Assembly (NCBI RefSeq): GCF_002575655.3 | Contig: NC_053041.3 | Span: forward strand, 117,520,318-117,584,317 | From: Aegilops tauschii subsp. strangulata | Lineage: Eukaryota > Streptophyta > Magnoliopsida > Poales > Poaceae | Reading direction: 5' to 3' | Length of the DNA stretch: 64,000 nucleotides | Shown here: positions 44,805 to 56,635 of the stretch, piece by piece | Layout: each line of letters starts with the position of its first letter | Position numbering within the stretch: position 1 is the first letter of the stretch | Program-made: the position numbers and the translations under genes | Notes under the pieces: model-generated | Told to the model about the DNA's origin: nothing | Database searches by the model: none | What the model saw: the letters and a program-made list of their open reading frames with translations, nothing else

Positions 44805-45300
44805 ATGTCCGGTCGCGGGAAGGAAGTCGATGCCAGCGCGGCCAAGAAGGCGATGTCGAGGAGCTCCGAGGCCGGGCTACAGTTTTTCCTCGGCAGGATC
44901 GCCAGATTCCTCAAGGTCGTCAAGTACACAAGTTCTTCGGCGCACGAGTACCTTGCCGCTGAGGTGCGTTTCTCCCTGATCTCATCCTTGCCCTTGTTCT
45001 TTGATCTTCTATTCCTCAACCCGGTTCGTTCCTGAATTCCCATTAATCAGGCTATATTCTTAGATTTTTTTCAACCGTACGGTCGATTAGTAGCTAATGC
45101 CTGAATACTTGTGCTAATCTTGTCATTCTTCCCCATTGACGCAGGTCCTGGAACTGGCCGACAACACTGCCAGACACAACAACAAGACCCGTATCATGTC
45201 ATGCCCCGCCACATCCAGCTCGCCAGGCACAATGATGCTGAGCTAACCAAGCTGCTCGGCGGTGCCACCTGTAGGTGCGCCTCTCGCCCCGTGGATACAT
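44805..45300 (+). pseudogene. Histone H2A pseudogene with intron retained
   Basis: Exon 1 (44805-44963) encodes [37 protein letters not shown] and EYLAAE. The docking segment between the RFLK and EYLAAE motifs (GAGAPVYL in functional H2A) is shortened and scrambled, and LQFPVGRI has become LQFFLGRI. The intron runs from GAG|GTGCG to TTGACGCAG (45144), at the usual plant H2A position. Exon 2 gives VLELADNTARHNNKTRI. A 5-base insertion then shifts frame, after which PRHIQLARHNDAELTKLLGGAT continues in another frame to about 45273. The original frame stops at about 45246. The product would not fold into a nucleosomal H2A. Intron retention shows DNA-level duplication, not retroposition. Confidence 0.9.
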
Positions 45301-45332
45301 TTTAGAGCCGCAACATCCTTCCAAGTAATGTC

Positions 45333-47064
45333 TGAAGGAAATATGCCCAAGAGGCAATAATAAAGTTGTTATTTTATATTTCCTTATTCATGATAAAGGT
45401 TTATTATTCATGCTAGAATTGTATTGATCGGAAACCTTAATACATGTGTGAATACATAAACAAACATCGTGTCCCTAGTAAGCCTCTACTAGACTAGCTC
45501 GTTGATCAAAGATGGTTAAGGTTTCCTAACCATAGACATGAGTTGTCATTTGATAACGGGATCACATCATTAGGAGAATGATGTGATGTACATGACCCAT
45601 CCGTTAGCTTAGCATAATGATCGTTCAGTTTTATTGCTTTCTTCATGTCAAATACATATTCCTTCGACTATGAGGTTATGCAACTCCCGGATACCGGAGG
45701 AATACCATGTGTGCTATCAAACGTCACAACGTAACTAGGTGATTATAAAGATGCTCTATAGGTATCTCTATAGGTGTTTGTTGTGTTGGCATAGATCTAG
45801 ATTAGGATTTGTCACTCCGAGTATAAGAGAGGTATCTTTGGGACCTCTCGGTAATACACATCATAAGCTTGCAAGCAAACGACTAAGGAGTTATTCATGA
45901 GGTGATGTATCACGGAACGAATAAAGAGACTTGCCGGTAACGAGATTGAACTAGGTATGAAGATACCGACGATCGAATCTCGGGCAAGTAACATACCGAT
46001 AGACAAAGGGAATAACGTATGTTTTCATAACGGTTCGACGGATAAAGATCTTAGTAGAATATGTAGAAGCCAACATGAGCATCCAGGTTCCGCTGTTGGT
46101 TATTGACCGGAGAGGTGTCTCGGTCATGACTACATAATTCCCGAACCCGCAGGGTCGCACGCTTAACGTTCGTTGACGCTAGAGTAGTATTGGGGTATTT
46201 GATGAGTGGTAAGCAAATGTTGTTCGGAGTCCCGAATGAGATCCCGGGCGTCACAAGGAGTCTCGGAATGGTCGAGAGGTAAAGATTTATATATGGGAAG
46301 TCATATTTTGGTTTCCAGAAAAAGATACAGTTTTTTCGGTATTGTACCGGGAAGCTTCTAGAAAGTTCCGGAGGATTCCAGAGGGGTCCAGAAGTCCACA
46401 AATGGTTGCACCACGACCCAAGGGCTAGCATGGGCTGCAGGGAGGCGCCCTGGTCTTATTGGGATAGGCGCACCAAGTCCTCAAAAGCCCATGTGCCTGG
46501 GGAGGCAAAAAAGGAAGGAGTCCTAGTAGGAATAAGATTGGACTTGGAGTCCAAGTCCTCTCCCCCTTAGCTGCGCCCTAGGGCTTGGGGGGGCTGTTTA
46601 CCACGCCCCTCCACCTATATATAGAGGGGAGAGGGTGCCCCAAGAGAACACACCAAGCCCTTGGCGCCCCTCTCTCTCCTGTTACTCCGTAGTTCCACCG
46701 CCTCGTCCCGGCGACGCTTAGCGAAGCGCTGTCGGTGATCCACCATCACCATCACCACCATGCCGTCGTGTTGGTTGTGATCCCATCTACTTCTCCTCTC
46801 CCGCTTTCTGGATCAAGAAGGAGGAGACGTCATCGAGCCGCACGTGTGCTAAACTTGGAGGTGTCATCCGTTCGGCACTAGATCGGTTGGATCGTGATCA
46901 GATCGCGAAGAGTACGACTACATCAACCACGTGATAAACGCTTCCGCTTAATGGTCTACGAGGGTACGTAGACACACTCTCCCCTCTCGTTGCTATGCAT
47001 CTCCTAGATAGATCTTGCGTGAGCGTAGGAATTTTTTTGTAATTGCATGCTACGTTTCCCAACA
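45333..47064 (+). repeat. 5' LTR of Copia element B
   Basis: 1732 bp, TGAAGGAAATATGCCC...TTTCCCAACA. TATATATA lies at 46616-46623 with a CT-rich transcribed start region. It is the uninterrupted reference for LTR A. Confidence 0.9.
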
Positions 47065-48300
47065 TGGCATCCGAGCCAGGTCTATGCGTAGATGATATGC
47101 ACGAGTAGAACACAAAGAGTTGTGGGCGGTGATCGTCATACTGCTTACCACCAATGTCTTATTTTGATTCGGCCGTATTGTTGGATGAAGCGGTCTGGAC
47201 CAATACATGACCACGTTCATGAGACCGGTTCCACCGACAGACATGCAACTAGTTTTGCATAAAGGTGGCCGGCGGTTGTCTATTTATCCAACTTTAGTTG
47301 AATCGAATTTGACTGCGGCCGGTCCTTGTTGAAGGTTAAAACAACAAACTTGATAAATGACTGTTATGGTTTTGATGTGTAGGTAAGAACGGTTCTTACT
47401 AGAAGCCCGTAGCAGCCACGTAAAACTTGCAACAACAAAGTAGAGGACGTCTAACTTGTTTTTGCAGGGCAGGTTGTGATGTGATATGGTCAAGACATGA
47501 TGTGATATACGTTTTTGTATGAGATGATCATGTTTTGTAAAAGTTATCGGCAACTGGCAGGAGCCTTATGGTTGTTGCTTTATTGTATGAAATGCAAACG
47601 CCATGTAATTGCCTTACTTTATCTCTATGCCTTAGCAATAGATGTAGAAGCAATACTTGGCGAGACGACCACGACGCTACTATGGAGATCAAGGTGTCAA
47701 GCCGGTGACGATGGATATCATGACGGTGGTTTGGAGATGGAGATCAAAGGCACAAGATGATGATGGCCATATCATGTCACATATTTTGATTGCATGTGAT
47801 GTTTATCTTTTATGCATCTTATTTTTCTGAGTACGACGGTAGCATTATAAGATGATCCCTTACTAAAATTTCAAGGTATAAGTGTTCTCCTTGAGTATGC
47901 ACCGTTGCGACTGTTCTTTGTGCTGAGACACCACGTGATGATCGGGTGTGATAGGCTCTACGTTCACAAACAACGGGTGCATGACAGTTTTGCACATGCG
48001 GAATACTCGGGTTAAACTTCACGAGCCTAGCATGTACAAAAATGGCCTCGGAACACTGGTGACCGAAAGGTCGAGCGTGAATCATATAGTAGATATGATC
48101 AACATAGAGATGTTCACCTTTGATGACTACTGCATCTCACATGATGATCGGACATGGTTTAGTTGATTCGGATCGTATCATTTAGATGACTTGAGGGATG
48201 TCTATCTAAGTGGGAGTTCTTAAGTAATTTGATTAATTAAACTTTAATTTATCATGAACTTAGTCCTGATAGTATTTGCAAATTATGTTGTAGATCAATA
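47065..48300 (+). other. Primer-binding site and untranslated leader of element B
   Basis: TGGCATCCGAGCCAGG follows the LTR directly. About 1.2 kb of leader matches 43260-44308 of element A and is noncoding, as in BARE/Angela elements. Confidence 0.75.
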
Positions 48301-48329
48301 GCTCGCGTTGTAGCTCCCCTATGTTTTTT

Positions 48330-51300
48330 ATATGTTCCTAGAGAAAAGTAAGTTGAAGGATGATAGTAGCAATGATGCGTACTGCGTCCGTGATCTGAGG
48401 ATTATCCTCATTCCTGCACAGAAGAATTATGTCCTTGATGCACCGTTAGGTGACAGACCTATTGCAGGATCAGGTGCAGACGTTATGAACGTTTGGCAAG
48501 CTCGATATGATGACTACTTGATAGTTTAGTGCGCCATGCTTTACAGCTTAGAATCAGGGCTTCAAAGACGTTTTGAATGCCACAGAGCATATGAGATGTT
48601 CCAAGAGCTGAAATTGGTATTTCGGACTCATGCCCATGTCGAGAGGTATGAGACCTCTGACAAGTACTTTGTCTACAAGATGGAGGAGAATAGCTCAGCC
48701 AGTGAGCATGTGCTAAGAATGTCTGGGTACTACAATCACTTGAATCAAGTGGGAGTTAATCTTCCAGATAAGATATTGATTGACAAAGTTCTCTAGTCAC
48801 TATCACCAAGCTACTAGAACTTAGGGATGAACTATAAAATGCAAGGGATGACGAAAATGATTCTGGAGCTCTTCGCAATGCTGAAATCATCGAAGGTAGA
48901 AATCAAGAAAGAGCATCAAGTGTTGATGGTTAACAAGACCACTAGTTTCAAGAAAAAGGGCAAAGGAAAAGAAAGGGAACTTCAAGAAGAATGGCAAGCA
49001 AGTTGACACTCCCATTAAGAAGCCCAAAGCTAGACCTAAGCCTGAAACTGAGTGCTTCTACTGCAAAGGAAATGGTCACTAGAAGCGGAACTACCCCAAA
49101 TAATTGGCGGATAAGAAGGATGGCAAAGTGAACAAAAGTATATTTGATATACATGTTATTAATGTGTATTTCACTTGTACTCATAGTAACCCCTGGGTAT
49201 TTGATACCGGTTCAGCTGCTAAGATTAGTAACTTGAAGCAGGAGTTGCAGAATGAACAGGGACTAGTTAAAGGCAAGGTGACAATGTGTGTTGGAAGTGA
49301 TCCCAAGGTTGATACGATCACCGTTGCACACTCGCTCTACCTTCGGGATTAGTATTGAACCTAAATAAATGTTATTTGGTGTTTGCGTTGAGCATGAATA
49401 TGATTGGATCATGTTCATTGCAAAACGGCTATTCATTTAAGTCCGAGAATGATTGTTGTTCTGTTTACATGAATAAAACCTTCTAAGGTCATACACCCAA
49501 AATGGTTTATTGAATCTCGATCGTAGTGATACACATATTCATAATATTGATGCCGAAAGATGCAAAGTTGATAATGGTAGTGCAACATATTTGTGGCACT
49601 GTCGTGTAGGTCATATTGGTGTAAAGCGCATGAAGAAACTCCATGTGGATGGACTTTTTGAATCACTTGATTATGAATCATTTGATACTTGCGAACCATG
49701 CCTCATAGGCAAGATGACTAAAACTCCGCTCTCCGGAACAATGGAGCGAGCCAATGACTTATTGGAAATAATACATACCGATGTATGCGGTCCGATGAGT
49801 GTTGAGGCTCGCGGCTAGTATCGTTATTTTCTGACCTTCACAGATGATTTGAGCAGATATGGGTATAACTACTTAATGAAACACAAGTCTGAAACATTTG
49901 AAAAGTTCAAACTATTTCAGAGTGAAGTGGGGAATCATCGTAATAAGAAAATAAAGTTTCTATGATCTGATCGTGGAGGCAAATATTTGAGTTACTAGTT
50001 TGTCCTTCATTTAAAACAATGTGGAATAGTTTCACAACTCACGCCACCTGGAACGCCACAGCGTAACGGTGTGTTCGAATGTCGTAACCGTACTCTATTA
50101 GATATGGTGAGATCTATGATGTCTCTTACCGATTTACCACTATCGATTTGGGGTTATGCATTAGAGACAACTGCATTCACGTTAAATAGGGCACCGTCTA
50201 AATCCGTTGAGACGACACCGTATGAACTATGGTTTGGCAAGAAACCTAAGATGTCGTTTCTTAAAGTTTGGGGTTGCGATGCTTATGTAAAAAAGCTTCA
50301 GCCTGATAAGCTCGAACCCAAATTAGAGAAGTGCGTCTTCATAGGGTACCCAAAAGAAACTGTTGGGTACACCTTCTACCACAGATCCGAAGGCAAGATA
50401 TTTGTTGCCAAGAATGGATCCTTTCTAGAGAAGGAGTTTCCCTCGGAAAAAAATGCGTGGGAGGAAAGTAGAACTTGATGAGGTAATTGTACCTTCTCTC
50501 GAATTGGAAAGTAGCTCACCACAGAAAATCGTTCCCGTGATGCCTACACCAACTAGAGAGGAAGCTAATGATAATGATCATGAAACTTCAGATCAAGTTA
50601 CTACCGAACCTCGTAGGTCAACCATAGCACGTTCCGCACCAGAGTGGTACGGTAATCCTGTTCTGGAGGTCATGTTACTAGACCATGACGAACCTACGAA
50701 CTATGAAGAAGCTATGATGAGCCCAGATTCTGATAAATGGCTTGAGACCATGCAATCTGAGATAGGATCCATGTATGAGAACAAAGTATGGACTTTGATG
50801 GACTTGCCCGATGATCGGCAAGCCATTGAGAATAAATGGATCTTCAAGAGGAAGACGGACGCTGATGGTAGTGTTACTATCTACAAAGCTCGACTTGTCG
50901 CAAAAGGTTTTCGACAAGTTCAAGGTGTTGACTATGATGAGACTTTCTCACCCGTAGCGATGCTTAAGTCTGTCCGAATCATGTTAGCAATTGCCGCATT
51001 TTATGATTATGAAATCTGGCAAATGGACGTCAAAACTGCATTCTTTAATGGATTTCTTAAAGAAGAGTTATATAGATGCAACCAGAAGGTTTTGTCGATC
51101 CTAAAGGTGCTAACAAAGTGTGCAAGCTCCAGCGATCCATTTATGGACTGGTGCAAGCATCTCGGAGTTGGAATATGCGCTTTGATGAGGTGATCAAAGC
51201 ATATGGTTTTATACAGACTTTTGGAGAAGCCTGTATTTACAAGAAAGTGAGTGGGAGCTCTGTAGCATTCCTAATATTATATGTGGATGACATATTGTTG

Positions 51301-52009
51301 ATTGGAAATGATATAGAATTTCTGGATAGCATAAAAGGATACTTGAATAAGAGTTTCAATGAAAGACCTCGGTGAAGCTTCTTATATATTGGGCATCAAT
51401 ATCTATAGATATAGATCAAGATGCTTAATTGAACTTTCACAAAGCACATCCTTGATAAAGTTTTGAAGAAGTTCAAAATGGATCAGTCAAAGAAAGGGTT
51501 CTTGCCTGTGTTACAAGGTGTGAAGTTGAGTCAGACTCAATGCCCGACCTCTACAGAAGATAGAGAGAAAATGGAAGTCATTTCCTATGCCTCAGCCATA
51601 GGTTCTATCACTTATGCTATGCTGTGTACCAGACCTGACGTGTGCCTTGCTATAAGTCTTGCAGGGAGGTACCAAAGTATTCCAGGAGTGGATCACTAGA
51701 TAGTGGTCAAGAATATCCTGCAGTAGTTGAAAAGGACTAAGGATATGTTTCTCGTTTATTGAGGTGACAAAGAGCTCGTCGTAAATGGTTACGTCGATGC
51801 TAGCTTTGACACTGTTCCGAATGACTCTAAGTCACAAACCGGGTACGTATTTATGTTGAATGGTGGAGCTGTCAGTTGGTGCAGTTCCAAGCAGAGTGTC
51901 GTGGCGGGATCTACGTGTGAAGCGGAGTACATAGCTGCTTCAGAAGCAACGAATGAAGGAGTCTGGATGAAGGAGTTCATATCCGATCTAGGTGTAATAC
52001 CTAGTGCAT
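48330..52009 (+). pseudogene. Gag-pol of Copia element B, degenerate
   Basis: Copia order is readable through many stops and frameshifts. Gag: LEKSKLKDD, ALDAPLGDR-like LDAPLGDRP and YKMEENSSASEHVLRM (48330-48950). Zinc knuckle CFYCKGNGH (about 49050). Protease: PWVFDTGSAAKI (about 49190). Integrase zinc-binding part: CRVGHIGVKRMKKLH and CEPCLIGK. Catalytic core: FTDDLSRYG, SDRGG and an ECRNRTLLDM segment (49580-50200). RT: VYKARLVAKGFRQVQG and the catalytic YVDDILL at about 51280. RNase H: GYVDASFD and EAEYIAASEA (51780-51950). It ends at GVIPSA, where element D is inserted. At least ten nonsense or frameshift changes indicate an old, inactive copy. Confidence 0.9.
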
Positions 52010-53604
52010 TGTTACGTATCCAATGTATCTATAATTTTTGATTGTTCCATGCTCTTATATTATCAATCTTGGATGTTTTATAATCATTTTACAGTCATTT
52101 TATATCATTTTTGGTACTAACCTATTGACATAGTGCCAAGTGCCAGTTGCTGTTTTCTGCATTCTTTTTACATCACAGGAAATCAATATTAGACGGAGTC
52201 CAAATGCAACTAAACTTTAAGGAGATTTTTTATGGACCAGAAAGAACGTAATGGGCCCTGGCAACGCCTGGCGGTGCCCCGAGGGAGGCACAACCCACCA
52301 GGGCGCGCCAGGAGGCCCAGGCGCGCCCTTGTGGGTTGTGCCCACCTCGGGTGCCCCCGGACCGCCTCTTTGCTCTATAAATACCCCAATATTTCCGAAA
52401 CCCTAGGGAGTCAACGAAATATTCATCCAGCTGCCACAGAGTCCAGAACCACCAGATCCAATCTAGACACTATCTCGGATGGGGTTCACCACCTCCATTG
52501 GTGCCTCTCTGATGATGCGTGAGTAGTTCTTTGTAGACCTTCGGGTCCTTTGTTAGTAGCTAGATGGCTTCCTCTCTCTCGTTGAATTCTCAATACAATG
52601 ATTCCTTGGTGATCCATATGATGTAACTCTTTTTGCGGTGTGTTTGTTGGGATCTGATGAACTTTGAGTTTATGATCAGTTATATCTTTTTATATCCATG
52701 AAAGTTATTTGAGTTTCTTTGATCTCTTATATGCATGATTGCTTATAGCCTCGTATTTATTCTCCGATATTTGGGTTTTGTTTGGACAACTTGATCTATT
52801 TATCTTGCAATGGGAAGAGGTGCTTCGGAGTGGGTTCGATCTTACGGTGCTTGATCCCAGTGACAGAAGGGGAAACGACACGTATGTATCGTTGCTACTA
52901 AGGATAAAACAATGGGGTCTATATATAGATAGGTAGATCTTGTCTACATCATTTCATCGTTCTTATTACATTACTCCGTTTTTCCATGAACTTAATACAC
53001 TAGATGCCTGCTGGATAGCGGTCGATGTGTGGAGTAATAGTAGTAGATGCAGGCAGGAGTCGGTCTACTAATCTTGGACGTGATTCCTATATAATGATCA
53101 TTGCCTGGATATCATCATGATTATTTGAAGTTCTATCAATTGCCCAATAGTAATTATTTACCCACCGTTTGCTATTTTTCTCGAAAGAAGCCACTAATGA
53201 AACCTACGGCCCACGGTTCTTCTTTCTCATATATTTGCCTTTGTGATCTACTTTGCTCTTGCATTTATTTTCAGATCTATTAAACCAAAAATACAAACAT
53301 ACCTTGCTGCGTTTTATTTCTATTTATTTATATTTGGCGTTCGATCTATCAATCTACTACAATTTACCTCACGTTCGTTTGCCTATCTTGAGGCGCCGTA
53401 CCCCGGAAGGGATTGGCAACCCCTTTAACACGTCGGGTTGCGAGGATTTGTTATCTGTGTGCAGAGGCTGTTTACATTGTGTTGCTTGGTTCTCCTACTG
53501 GTTCGATAACCTTGGTTTCATATCTGAGGGAAATACCTACCGCCGTTGTGCTACATCATCCCTTCCTCTTTGTGGAAATACCGACATAGCTTCAAGCGAG
53601 ATCA
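52010..53604 (+). repeat. 5' LTR of element D
   Basis: Starts TGTTACGTATCCAATG (the sister families begin TGATACGTCTCCAA) and ends GCGAGATCA. TATAAATA at 52376-52383 lies 36 bp after a strong GC inverted repeat. The TTGCGGTGTGTTTGTTGGG region matches the solo LTR at 59661. Confidence 0.75.
52289..52340. repeat. GC-rich inverted repeat upstream of TATA, LTR D
   Basis: Arms CACAACCCAC/GTGGGTTGTG perfectly paired, with GGCGCGCC on both inner sides. Confidence 0.8.
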
Positions 53605-53616
53605 AAAGGAATTTTC

Positions 53617-53634
53617 TGGCATCGTTGCCAGGGA
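53617..53634 (+). promoter_or_regulatory. Primer-binding site of element D
   Basis: TGGCATCGTTGCCAGGGA is close to TGGCGCCGTTGCCGGGGA, the site complementary to plant tRNA-Asp used by Athila-type Gypsy elements. Two or three changes suggest decay. Confidence 0.65.
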
Positions 53635-53727
53635 GGATCTTCAACATATACCAGGTTCCTAATCACAAATCTCATCTCCTCGCAATTTACATTATTTTCC
53701 ATTTGCCTCTCGTTTCCCTCTCCCCCA

Positions 53728-55266
53728 TGATACGTCTCCAACGTAACTATAATTTATGAAGTATTCATGCTATTATATTATCTATCTTAGATGTTTAATA
53801 TGCATTTATATGCTATTTTATATGATTTTTGGGACTAACCTATTAACCTAGAGCCCAGTGCCAGTTTCTATTTTTTCCTTGTTTTTGAGTTTTACAGAAA
53901 GGAATACCAAACGGAGTCCAATTGACGTGCCAATTTTGACAATTTTTTATGGACCAGAAGAAGCCCACGGAGCATCGGAGATGGACCAGAAGAGTCCCGA
54001 GCCGTCCACGAGGGTGGAGGGCGCGCCCCCTATCTGGTGGACGACTCGGAGACCCCCCCTGACGTGAAACCGATGCCAAAAATTCCTATAAATACAGAAA
54101 CCCCCAGAAAATAACCTAGATCGGAAGTTCTGCCGCCGCAAGCCTCTGTAGCCACGGGAAATCAATCTAGGCCCTCTCTGGCACCCTGCCGGAGGGGGCC
54201 ATCATCACCGGAGGCCATGGAGGAGGATCCCGGAGGGGCCATCATCGCCATGAAGGCCAAGATCCAGAGGGAGAACCTCTCCCCATCCATGGGGGAGGCC
54301 ATGGAGGAGGAAGCACACGGGGGAGAACCTCTCCTCCTCTCTCTTGGTGGCGCCGGAGTGCCATCGCGAGGGGAATCATCGCCGCGGTGATCATCTTCAT
54401 CAACATCACCACCATCATCACCATCCTCATCTCTTTTACGCGGTCCACTCTCCCGCACCCCGCTGTAATCCCTACTTGAACATGGTGCTTTATGCCACAT
54501 ATTATGATCCAATGATGTGTTTCCATCCTATGATGTTTTGAGTAGATATCCTTTGTCTTTGGGTTGATTGATGATATAGATTGGTATGAGTTGTATGTTT
54601 TATTTTGGTGCTGTCCTATTGTGCCCTACGTGTCGCGCAAGCGTGCGGGATTCCTGCTGTAGGGTGTTGCAATATGTTTATGATTCGCTTATAGTGGGTT
54701 GCTTGAGTGACAGAAGCATAAACCCGAGTAAGGGGGTTGTTGCGTATGGGATAAAGGGGACTTGATGCTTTAATGCTATGGTTGGGTTTTACCTTAATGA
54801 TCTTTAGTAGTTGCGGATGCTTGCTAGAGTTCCAATCATAAGTGCATATGATCCAATAAGAGAAAGTATGTTAGCTTATGCCTATCCCTCATATGAAATT
54901 GCAATGATGACTACCGATCTTGTTAACGATTACCCAGGATAATTCCGCACACCGACCCATCATTATTCCACACTCGGTATTTATAATATTTAGTAATATC
55001 TTCTAACTTTATGATAACATCACCTACTTTTATGTTTTAGCTCTCCGATATCATGCAAAGTTATCCTCTTCATACCCACAACGTATTTTTATTTCTCGTT
55101 TCTTGTTGGAAGCAAACGTTCGGTGTACGTAGAGTCGTATCAGTGGCAGATAGGACTTGAGAGAATATTGATCTTACCTTTAGCTCCTTGTGGTTTCGAC
55201 ACTCCATACTTATCACTTCCACCATTGGGAATTGCTACGATGATTCCCTGCACTTGGGAATTATCA
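53728..55266 (+). repeat. 5' LTR of element C
   Basis: 1539 bp, TGATACGTCTCCAACG...GGGAATTATCA. TATAAATA at 54087-54094. The GC inverted repeat at 54004-54042 is just upstream. Confidence 0.8.
54004..54042. repeat. GC-rich inverted repeat upstream of TATA, 5' LTR of C
   Basis: Arms GTCCAC/GTGGAC around GGGCGCGCCCCC. The 3' LTR copy at 59218-59255 has longer arms, TCCACGAG/CTCGTGGA. Confidence 0.7.
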
Positions 55267-56074
55267 CCCCACTACGATGATTCGACACTCCATATTTTGT
55301 TAGAATTTTTTGGAGTTACAGAAGTTTACTAAACTTCCAGATTACTACATATTGTCCTGTTTTTGACAGATTCTATTTTTCAAGTGTTGTTTGCTTATTT
55401 TGATGAATCTATGGGTAGTATCGGGGGGGTATGAACCATGCTGAAGTTGGAATAAAGTAGATATATTTCTAATATGAATTTGTAATAAGTTTGCAACAGT
55501 ACCTAAAGGTAGTGATTTGCTTTATTATACTAACGGATCTCTCAAAGTTTTTGTTAAAGTTTTGTGTGGATGAAGTGTTCGAAGATCGAGGAGCTATCAA
55601 TATGAGAAGAATAAAGAGAGGCAAGAGTTCAAGCTTGGGTATGCCAAAGGCACCCCAAGTAAATATTTCAAGGATACTCAAGCATCTAAGCTTGGGGATG
55701 CCCCGGTTGGCATCCCATCTCTCTTCTTCAACAATTATCGGTATACCTCGGTTTTTGTTTTGTTCACATGATTTGTGTCCTTTATGTTTTTGTTTTTCCT
55801 TTAAGAACCATGCTAGTATGAGATAGCCTTTCATTGATTTATAGAATACCTCATGTGCTTCACTTATATCTTTTAAGTATGATCTTATAGAATTGCTCTT
55901 TGTGCTTCACTTAAATCTTTTTGAGTATGGTTTTATAGAATGCTTCGTGTGCTTCACTTATATATTTTGAGCATGGATATTGGTTAGTCTATATTAATTG
56001 TAGAATGCTCCATAAACTTCACTTATATCTTTTGGAGTATGAATAATACTATCATCTAAAGTGAATTTGGAAGA
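55267..56074. other. Internal region of element C before the ORF
   Basis: No recognisable tRNA primer site after the LTR. Contains a repeat block at 55601-55765 (AAGCTTGGGGATGCCC inverted with GGCATCCC) that recurs at 57255-57420, and repeated TGCTTCACTTATATCTTTT motifs. Confidence 0.5.
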
Positions 56075-56635
56075 GTGTCGACTTTCGTTAGTAATGATTC
56101 CACTATTTCGGAAGAGGTTCCAATTGATTATGAAAACAAAGTTGCTATCCATGATGATTATTGTGATAAAATGTATGCTATAAATAATAATGTTAACCAT
56201 GAAACTTGTCATCATGATTTTAATTTTCAATTGGATTATGCCTCAGATAACAGTTATTTTGTTGAGTTTGCTCCCACTATTTCGAATGAGAAATTTTTTT
56301 CTTATGTGGAGAGTAGTAAAATTTCTATGCTTGTAGATCATGAAAAGAATGATTTATGTGATGGTTATATTGTTAAATTCATTCATGATGCTACCGAAAG
56401 TTATTATGAGGGAGGAATATATGCTTGTAGGAGTTGCAATAATATCAAGTTTCCTCTCTATGTGCTTAAAGTTTTGAAGTTATACTTGTTTTGCCTTCCT
56501 ATGCTAGTTGATTCTTGTTCCTATAAATTATGTGTTCACAAAATACCTAGGCATAGGAAGTGGGCTATATTCAAATGTGCTAGTCATATTCTTCATGATG
56601 CTCTCTTTATGTTTCAATTCTTTTCTTTTATGTGA
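56075..56635 (+). CDS. Unknown ORF of element C, 186 aa
   Basis: An open frame in an element without gag-pol. The product is rich in Asp/Asn/Tyr/Phe, acidic in the first half, with conserved-looking Cys and His residues. It has no signal peptide or recognised domain. The C-terminal 110 residues align by eye with the broken ORF of element D (62600-62986). Shared motifs are DHxEK, DxYIV, YYE, CxxxxxxKxPLxxL, KIPxHxK and HDALFxFQ. Similarity kept between elements with different LTRs argues for past selection on the protein. The true start may lie upstream, since the D version has a longer N-terminus; here a stop precedes. Confidence 0.5.
   Translation: MSTFVSNDSTISEEVPIDYENKVAIHDDYCDKMYAINNNVNHETCHHDFNFQLDYASDNSYFVEFAPTISNEKFFSYVESSKISMLVDHEKNDLCDGYIVKFIHDATESYYEGGIYACRSCNNIKFPLYVLKVLKLYLFCLPMLVDSCSYKLCVHKIPRHRKWAIFKCASHILHDALFMFQFFSFM

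Larger units (their letters stand above)
45333..52009 (+). mobile_element. Copia element B (BARE-1/WIS/Angela type), truncated by element D
   Basis: 5' LTR 45333-47064, primer-binding site at 47065, leader, and a decayed gag-pol that breaks off in the RNase H domain at 52009, where the LTR of element D begins. No 3' LTR is in the window, so the remainder lies beyond or is lost. Confidence 0.9.
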
